Assembly (NCBI GenBank): GCA_945980015.1
Contig: CAMFQI010000001.1
Span: 1 to 19,216 of the forward strand
Source of the DNA: an uncultured Eubacterium sp.
Lineage (GTDB): Bacteria; Bacillota; Clostridia; Oscillospirales; Acutalibacteraceae
Direction of reading: 5' to 3'
DNA length: 19,216 bases
A model generated the notes under the pieces. The model searched no databases, was not told the origin of the DNA, and saw only the letters and a program-made list of their open reading frames with translations. Position numbers and translations under genes: made by a program. Shown here one piece after another: positions 15,128 to 19,216 of the stretch (position 1 is the stretch's first letter; each line of letters begins with the position of its first letter).

Positions 15128-16256
15128 TAGGATAATTTTTTGTTGTTTCCTTTAACGCTTCAACCAAAGCGTCAATGTCCTGCTTTGTTGTAAATCTGCA
15201 AAAACTTACACGGATTGATTTTTCAATTATTTTATCACTTAGTTTCATTGCAGTCAGCACATGACTTTTTTTGCCCTTTGCACAAGCGGAGCCGTTGCTG
15301 ACATACACGCCGTACTGCGACGAAAGATGCTGAACAATCGTCTGGCTCGTCATAAAGGTCGGTACATAAATATTTAAAATATAGTCGGAGGAATCCGTTG
15401 AGTTATTAAAGCTAACGCCGTCAATTTTTGAAAGCTCCTGTCTTGCATAAGCATTAAGCTCGCTTATTTTTTTACTGCTTTCGTTAAAATCGGGAATTTG
15501 ACCCACCGCAACTCCGAAGCCGGCTATAAGCGGACTTGACTGTGTGCCGGGACGAATTTTCTTTTCCTGCTCACCGCCGTATGTACGTGGAATAATTCTT
15601 GCGCCCTTTTTCAAATACAAAGCTCCCACGCCCTTGGGTCCGTGGATTTTATGCGCCGTAATGCTTATCATATCCGCACCCAGCTTCGCAGGTTTAACCT
15701 CAACCTTACCGAACGCCTGAACACAGTCAATATGAATAAGTGCAGGTGCCTTTGCCCTTTCAACCGCTTTTTTTATTGTCTTAACGGGCAAAACCGAGCC
15801 GACCTCGTTATTAATATACATCATCGTGACCAATATCGTGTCGCCGTTTACCGCGTCAAATATTTGCTCCTCGGTTATATTTCCCTGTTTATCGGGCATA
15901 AGGCGAACAACCTCGAAGCCCTCTTTTTCAAGCTGTGCCGTTGCTTCAAGAACACTTTCGTGCTCAATGGCGGTTGTGACTATTCTCCTGCCCTTTCGTC
16001 TGTTTGCATAAGCCGCACCGAAGATTGCAAGATTATTCGCCTCAGTTGCTCCCGAGGTGAAGTATATCTCCTCCGCCTGACAGGACAGAGACTTTGCTAC
16101 GGTCTCTCTTGCAAGACGCATTTCATCATTAGCCGTCAAGCCCTCCTTGTGAAACGAGGACGGATTTCCGAACTTGTAGACAAGCATTTCGTAAACCTTG
16201 TCGGCAACCTCCTTTGTCGGCTTTGTCGTTGCACTGTTATCTAAATAAACACTCAT
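15120..16256 (-). CDS. Cysteine desulfurase, NifS/IscS-like
   Basis: A protein of 378 residues starting in a TAATG overlap with the HAD-Nudix gene. It is a PLP enzyme that takes sulfur from cysteine as a protein persulfide. Visible marks are YLDNSATT (4-11), TSGATEANN (67-75), the ring-stacking H99 in IEHES, D177 in HIDCVQAFGK, the PLP lysine K203 in SITAHKIHGPKG, RPGTQ (235-239), and the catalytic C325 in SNGSACAKG. Its place just before thiI suggests it supplies sulfur for 4-thiouridine, as dedicated NifS-like desulfurases do in Bacillus. The last residues (Arg, Gln) and the TAA stop are encoded by the right end of a MITE; before insertion the end would have been ...NYPI followed by TAA. 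The core is complete, so it is probably active. Confidence 0.94.
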   Translation of the reverse strand: MSVYLDNSATTKPTKEVADKVYEMLVYKFGNPSSFHKEGLTANDEMRLARETVAKSLSCQAEEIYFTSGATEANNLAIFGAAYANRRKGRRIVTTAIEHESVLEATAQLEKEGFEVVRLMPDKQGNITEEQIFDAVNGDTILVTMMYINNEVGSVLPVKTIKKAVERAKAPALIHIDCVQAFGKVEVKPAKLGADMISITAHKIHGPKGVGALYLKKGARIIPRTYGGEQEKKIRPGTQSSPLIAGFGVAVGQIPDFNESSKKISELNAYARQELSKIDGVSFNNSTDSSDYILNIYVPTFMTSQTIVQHLSSQYGVYVSNGSACAKGKKSHVLTAMKLSDKIIEKSIRVSFCRFTTKQDIDALVEALKETTKNYPRQ

Positions 16257-17428
16257 TATTTGCTTCTTAATTCCTTTAATTTCATTGCCGCAACAATAGT
16301 TTTTGCGTCCTTAATTTCACCTGACATAATCTTTGAAATCAAGGTTGAAAGCTTCATTTTGCAAACCTGCAAAAACTCATCCTCGTCAAGTTCCTGCTCA
16401 ACAAATGTCGGATTCACGCAGGCATACAAGCGAATAATTTCGTTTGTATAGCCGGGCGACGGATAAACCTCACCGAGCGGCTTTAATTCATCACATACTG
16501 CTCCGCATTCCTCACGAAGCTCTCTCATAGCGGCGTCAAGCGGATCCTCGTCCTTTTCAAGCTTGCCCGCCGGAATTTCATAAATCGTTTCCTTATATGG
16601 ATATCTAAACTGGCGCACCAAAACGACCTCGTCATCATCATTTACGCAGATAACACCTACTCCGCCCGGATGGTCAACGCATTCTCTTTGAGCCGGTAAA
16701 TCGTTACAAAGAGTGATATCGTCCAAATGCACGGTAATAACCTTACCGCTGAAAATTCCCTGAACATTCTCTGTTGCCTCGTAAAGCCCGAGTGCAATAT
16801 TCTCAACGTCGTCAATCTTGTCAATAATATATTTTGCACCGCTTTCTATAAGCTCAAACTTCGTACCGAAGCCCCAAAGCACGCCAACGCTGTCAACACC
16901 GCACTCCCTCGCTCCGTCGATATCATAAAACCTGTCACCCACCATAAGCGCCTCGCTCGGCTCAACACCAAGCTCAACGAGGCAACGGTCAATAATACTC
17001 TGCTTTGATTCGCAGTCGGCATTAAAGCTCACGGCACTCACGCAGTCAAACATATCACGCAAATCAGCCTTTATGAGCAGCTCTTCAACGTAGTTAATCG
17101 GCTTTGACGAAGCAATTCCGAGCAGTATTCCGTCATTCTTCAGCCTTTGAAGAAGCTGCGCAATGCCGTCATAAAACTCACTTTCGTACAGTCCGATATT
17201 TGTATATCTCTCACGGTATTTTTTCACGAGCTTCTCGGCGTCTGCGGCGCTTTGCTCAAACCTTTCCTGAAATGTCACAAGAAGCGGCGGACCGATGAAA
17301 AAATCAAGTTCCTCCCATTCGGGCGCAGGAATATTAAATGCGTCAAGCGCATATTTTGCACTCTTTTTTACGCCAATACCCGTGTCGCACAATGTTCCGT
17401 CAAAGTCGAATATTACTGCTTTTTTCAT
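16256..17428 (-). CDS. HAD phosphatase fused to ADP-ribose-type Nudix hydrolase
   Basis: A protein of 390 residues. The ATG at 17428 is chosen because AGAGG lies 8 bases upstream; a GTG three codons earlier overlaps that SD. Residues 1-215 are a HAD phosphatase of the phosphoglycolate type: FDFDGTLCD (7-15, nucleophile D8 and D10), IASSKP (105-110) and MVGDRFYDIDGA (162-173). Residues about 225-390 are a Nudix domain: VVLVRQFRYPYKETIYEIPA precedes the box G288, E294, R302, E303, E306, E307, G309. The RQFRYP and EIPAGK wording is typical of ADP-ribose pyrophosphatases. A fused enzyme could cleave ADP-ribose and dephosphorylate the ribose-5-phosphate, but that link is inference. It lies 14 bases after the thioesterase gene and overlaps the desulfurase start by one base. 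Confidence 0.88.
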   Translation of the reverse strand: MKKAVIFDFDGTLCDTGIGVKKSAKYALDAFNIPAPEWEELDFFIGPPLLVTFQERFEQSAADAEKLVKKYRERYTNIGLYESEFYDGIAQLLQRLKNDGILLGIASSKPINYVEELLIKADLRDMFDCVSAVSFNADCESKQSIIDRCLVELGVEPSEALMVGDRFYDIDGARECGVDSVGVLWGFGTKFELIESGAKYIIDKIDDVENIALGLYEATENVQGIFSGKVITVHLDDITLCNDLPAQRECVDHPGGVGVICVNDDDEVVLVRQFRYPYKETIYEIPAGKLEKDEDPLDAAMRELREECGAVCDELKPLGEVYPSPGYTNEIIRLYACVNPTFVEQELDEDEFLQVCKMKLSTLISKIMSGEIKDAKTIVAAMKLKELRSK

Positions 17429-17442
17429 TAGTACCACCTCTT

Positions 17443-17826
17443 TTATGAAAGCTTACTCATAAATTTTTCGGCAAAAACAACAAAGCGTTCAATACTGCCC
17501 TCGCCGATTACATCACCCTTGCCGTCAACTGCGCTGACATCGAAAACGAGCTTTCTGCCCTGAGCCTCACGCAGCTGTGCTCTTGCCGTTATCACAGTGC
17601 CCAAGGCACTCGCCTTGCAATGGCTGACATTAATCTGCGTTCCGACAGTTGTTTCGTCATTCTCCAAAAAAGGAGCAACGGCATTAACAGTCGCCTTTTC
17701 CATAAGCGCAATCATACACGGCGTGCCGAACACCTCAAGCGAGCCGCTTCCTACTGCAACGGCAGTATTGTCCTCGCCGACCTCAACGCTCACCTCGGCA
17801 TATGCCTTTGATTGAATATCCTTCAT
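17443..17826 (-). CDS. FlK-like hotdog thioesterase
   Basis: A protein of 127 residues. The ATG at 17826 has GGAGGG about 6 bases upstream; a longer frame from 17847 passes through that SD and is rejected. The hotdog fold shows FGTPCMIALMEKATVNAV (33-50), VGTQINVSHCKASALG (61-76) and the C-terminal strands RKLVFDVSAVDGKGDVIGEG. T35, E43 and H69 keep the exact spacing (8 and 26) of the Thr-Glu-His triad of fluoroacetyl-CoA thioesterase FlK. Homologues are widespread in Clostridia and need not act on fluoroacetate; they probably hydrolyse a short acyl-CoA. It is the first gene of the minus-strand operon, driven by a strong promoter at 17857-17885. Confidence 0.85.
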   Translation of the reverse strand: MKDIQSKAYAEVSVEVGEDNTAVAVGSGSLEVFGTPCMIALMEKATVNAVAPFLENDETTVGTQINVSHCKASALGTVITARAQLREAQGRKLVFDVSAVDGKGDVIGEGSIERFVVFAEKFMSKLS

Positions 17827-17856
17827 ATTGTCCCTCCGTAAATACAAATCCTATAT

Positions 17857-17885
17857 ATTATAACATATTATGCCCGCTATATCAA
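17857..17885 (-). promoter_or_regulatory. Strong sigma-A promoter of the thioesterase-to-sortase operon
   Basis: The minus strand has TTGATA (17880-17885) and TATAAT (17857-17862) with a 17-base spacer, about 30 bases before the thioesterase ATG. It is the only clear promoter for the five-gene run down to 12766. Confidence 0.85.
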
Positions 17886-18001
17886 ATATAAAATGTCGCA
17901 CTCTGAAATCATTGTGCAAAATGCTTTTTTATGATAAAATCAAATAAAACAATGCGAATATTTCAAACAGAAAATTCCGTGCAAAGAATTTTGCTTTCCT
18001 A

Positions 18002-18007
18002 TATAAT
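18002..18007 (+). promoter_or_regulatory. Weak promoter of the AraC-like regulator
   Basis: TATAAT lies 18 bases before the ATG at 18026. The -35 position holds only a poor match (GTGCAA, 17979-17984), so it may need an activator, for example the regulator itself. The divergent spacer 17848-18017 is AT-rich and shows no clear operator. Confidence 0.4.
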
Positions 18008-18025
18008 CAAAGCGAGGTGACAGAT

Positions 18026-18874
18026 ATGGATGTTTTGAAGGAGCTAAACGAGGTTTCGGATTATATAGAAAATCACATTACCGAGAATATTAACATTGGA
18101 GAGCTTGCAAAAATCACTATGTTAAGTCCGGACGGCTTTTGTCGGCTTTTCGGTTATATGGTCGGTATGACAGTAAACGAATATATACGAAAGCGTCGGC
18201 TTTCTCTCGCCGCCTTTGATTTGCAAAACGGTGATGAAAAAATCATTGATATTGCAATGAAGTACGATTGGAACAGTGCAGACGCATTTACAAAGGCATT
18301 TGTAAATCAGCACTCCGTTACACCGTCCGAGGTACGAAATCATATCGGCTCCGTAAAAATATATCCGCCTGTTTCCTTTGAAGTAAATATTAAAGGAGCA
18401 AAAGAAATGGATTTTAAGATTATTGAAGCAAACGGCTTTGAGGTTTATGGACTGACAAAGCAATTCGATTGTCAGGCAGGTGAACGCTTCAAGCAAGAAA
18501 ACATTATGTGGGCCGTTGACGAGGAGCATTATCCCGAAAAAATATGCAGCGGCTATGACGGAATTTGGTACGGTATTTTCAATAACGGCGAATACTCTAT
18601 TGCAAGAAGCAAAGCCGACGTCGAATATGATAACCTTGAAAAAATCACTATTCCGTCGGGTAAATATGCCGTGTTTACAACCGAAAAAGGCGGTTATGCG
18701 GGAACTGAATTACCAAAGCTTCACGATTTAATATTCAACTCGTGGCTAAAAAGCACGGATTATAAAATTAAAAAGGAATACATTATTGAGGTTTACCACT
18801 TGGCAACCGACAAAGCCGAACGCAGAAAAAACAGATACTACGAAATGTGGATTCCGATTGAGGACAACAGGTGA
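18026..18874 (+). CDS. AraC-family regulator with GyrI-like ligand-binding domain
   Basis: A protein of 282 residues. The ATG at 18026 follows GCGAGGTG by about 8 bases; a GTG at 18017 lies within that SD. Residues about 1-105 are the two helix-turn-helix units of AraC: YIENHITENINIGELAKITM, then FCRLFGYMVGMTVNEYIRKR, and DIAMKYDWNSADAFTKAF, VTPSEVR. Residues about 125-282 form a GyrI/BacR-like effector domain, with DFKIIEANGFEVYGL, then IPSGKYAVFTTEKGG and YEMWIPI at the end. Proteins of this layout (like Rob or the SoxS-like GyrI fusions) sense small, often hydrophobic or cationic molecules and control export or stress genes. It is transcribed away from the thioesterase operon, which is a possible target. 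The ligand is unknown. Confidence 0.88.
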   Translation: MDVLKELNEVSDYIENHITENINIGELAKITMLSPDGFCRLFGYMVGMTVNEYIRKRRLSLAAFDLQNGDEKIIDIAMKYDWNSADAFTKAFVNQHSVTPSEVRNHIGSVKIYPPVSFEVNIKGAKEMDFKIIEANGFEVYGLTKQFDCQAGERFKQENIMWAVDEEHYPEKICSGYDGIWYGIFNNGEYSIARSKADVEYDNLEKITIPSGKYAVFTTEKGGYAGTELPKLHDLIFNSWLKSTDYKIKKEYIIEVYHLATDKAERRKNRYYEMWIPIEDNR

Positions 18875-18907
18875 ACACAGGGAACGGTTCCCTGTGTTCA
18901 GTGATAT
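18872..18907. repeat. 14-bp palindrome at the regulator stop, followed by GTGATAT
   Basis: TGAACACAGGGAAC (18872-18885) pairs perfectly with 18887-18900 and includes the TGA stop of the regulator. It is followed directly by GTGATATA, nearly the linker of the palindrome array at 12575-12656. It may be a single unit of the same repeat family and may help end transcription, although no T-run follows. Confidence 0.7.
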
Positions 18908-18926
18908 ACTACTGCGGTTTGGGTGA

Positions 18927-18955
18927 TTGCATTTTTGCATAATATGTGGTATAAT
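18927..18955 (+). promoter_or_regulatory. Promoter of nrdG
   Basis: TTGCAT (18927-18932) and TATAAT (18950-18955) are 17 bases apart, with TGG before the -10 as an extended -10 element. The ATG lies 34 bases downstream. No obvious NrdR box was seen. Confidence 0.7.
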
Positions 18956-18989
18956 GCAGTACATAGATATGAATAATCGAGGTTAGGCT

Positions 18990-19216
18990 ATGAACTGGGC
19001 AGAAATAAAAACGAATGATATCGCAAACGGCGAGGGCGTCAGAACGTCGCTATTTGTTTCGGGTTGCCGTCATCATTGTAAAAATTGCTTTAACGAAGCA
19101 ACGTGGGATTTCGGCTACGGTAATCTCTTCACTGAAGAGACGATGGAGCAGATTTTCAAAAGCGTTGATCACGAATGGGTAAACGGTATTTCCCTGCTCG
19201 GCGGCGAACCGTTTGA
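18990..19216 (+). CDS. nrdG: Anaerobic ribonucleotide reductase activating protein, 5' part
   Basis: Only the first 75 codons are present; the gene runs off the window. The protein is a radical SAM enzyme that puts the glycyl radical on anaerobic ribonucleotide reductase NrdD. Visible are NGEGVRTSLFVSGC (the NrdG-like opening), the iron-sulfur motif C-X3-C-X2-C in SGCRHHCKNCFN (29-40), and the GGEP motif (71-74) that contacts S-adenosylmethionine. A weak SD (GAGG) lies about 7 bases upstream. nrdD, its usual neighbour, is not upstream in this window, so it is either downstream or elsewhere. Together with the anaerobic-type metabolism it supports a strict or facultative anaerobe. Confidence 0.9.
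   Translation, partial: MNWAEIKTNDIANGEGVRTSLFVSGCRHHCKNCFNEATWDFGYGNLFTEETMEQIFKSVDHEWVNGISLLGGEPF

Noticed and set aside
14812..15135. Plus-strand open frame across the MITE
   Set aside because: It begins antisense in thiI and runs through the inverted repeats; its content is explained by the element's palindromic structure.
15642..16244. 200-codon plus-strand open frame
   Set aside because: It lies antisense within the cysteine desulfurase gene, whose motifs are complete; it has no SD and no family resemblance.

Overview
The window looks like the start of a metagenome-type contig from a spore-forming, anaerobic, Gram-positive Clostridia (Ruminococcaceae/Oscillospiraceae-like, by inference). 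The grounds are a SpoVT homologue, a Clostridium symbiosum-like glutamate dehydrogenase, a class B sortase relative, the start of an anaerobic ribonucleotide reductase activase, strong AGGAG-type ribosome binding sites and TTGACA/TATAAT promoters. No species is assigned. Bases 1-33 are Illumina Nextera adapter, not genome.

Layout. (1) 77-4207, plus strand: a tight operon of a pyrophosphatase-like/Nudix fusion, a small multidrug-export-like membrane protein, a PF14907-type nucleotidyltransferase and a membrane-anchored GH27 alpha-galactosidase carrying a large inserted beta-rich domain. It is closed by a perfect 16-bp terminator. (2) 4401-5939, minus strand: a YczE/YitT-like membrane protein and spoVT. 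The spoVT Shine-Dalgarno lies in an 18-bp inverted repeat that also overlaps a possible sigma-G promoter. (3) 6010-9960, minus strand: an AT-rich accessory block with an acyltransferase-3 protein, a GC-richer gene relic, and an 804-residue DUF262/DUF1524 (GmrSD-like) putative defence nuclease with its own promoter. (4) 10248-12415, plus strand: a RadC-like protein whose JAMM metal ligands are missing, then gdhA.

(5) 12439-12759: an unusual array of about a dozen short palindromes joined by a conserved linker (GTGATATT, or its reverse AATATCAC/AATATAAC). The linker changes orientation about a central hairpin. (6) 12766-17826, minus strand: a five-gene operon from one strong promoter, encoding a FlK-like thioesterase, a HAD-Nudix fusion, a cysteine desulfurase, ThiI, and a sortase-B-like protein that has lost its catalytic His and Cys. 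A 196-bp MITE with 23-bp inverted ends and TA flanks sits between the desulfurase and thiI and supplies the desulfurase stop codon. Removing it in silico restores a 9-nt gene junction. The desulfurase and ThiI form a plausible sulfur-relay pair for tRNA 4-thiouridine. (7) 18026-19216, plus strand: an AraC/GyrI-like regulator, a palindrome followed by the same GTGATAT linker, and the 5' part of nrdG, cut by the window end.

The strongest candidates for something undescribed are the linker-palindrome array, the pseudo-sortase at the end of the sulfur-transfer operon, the MITE that rewrote a gene end, and the spoVT leader inverted repeat.
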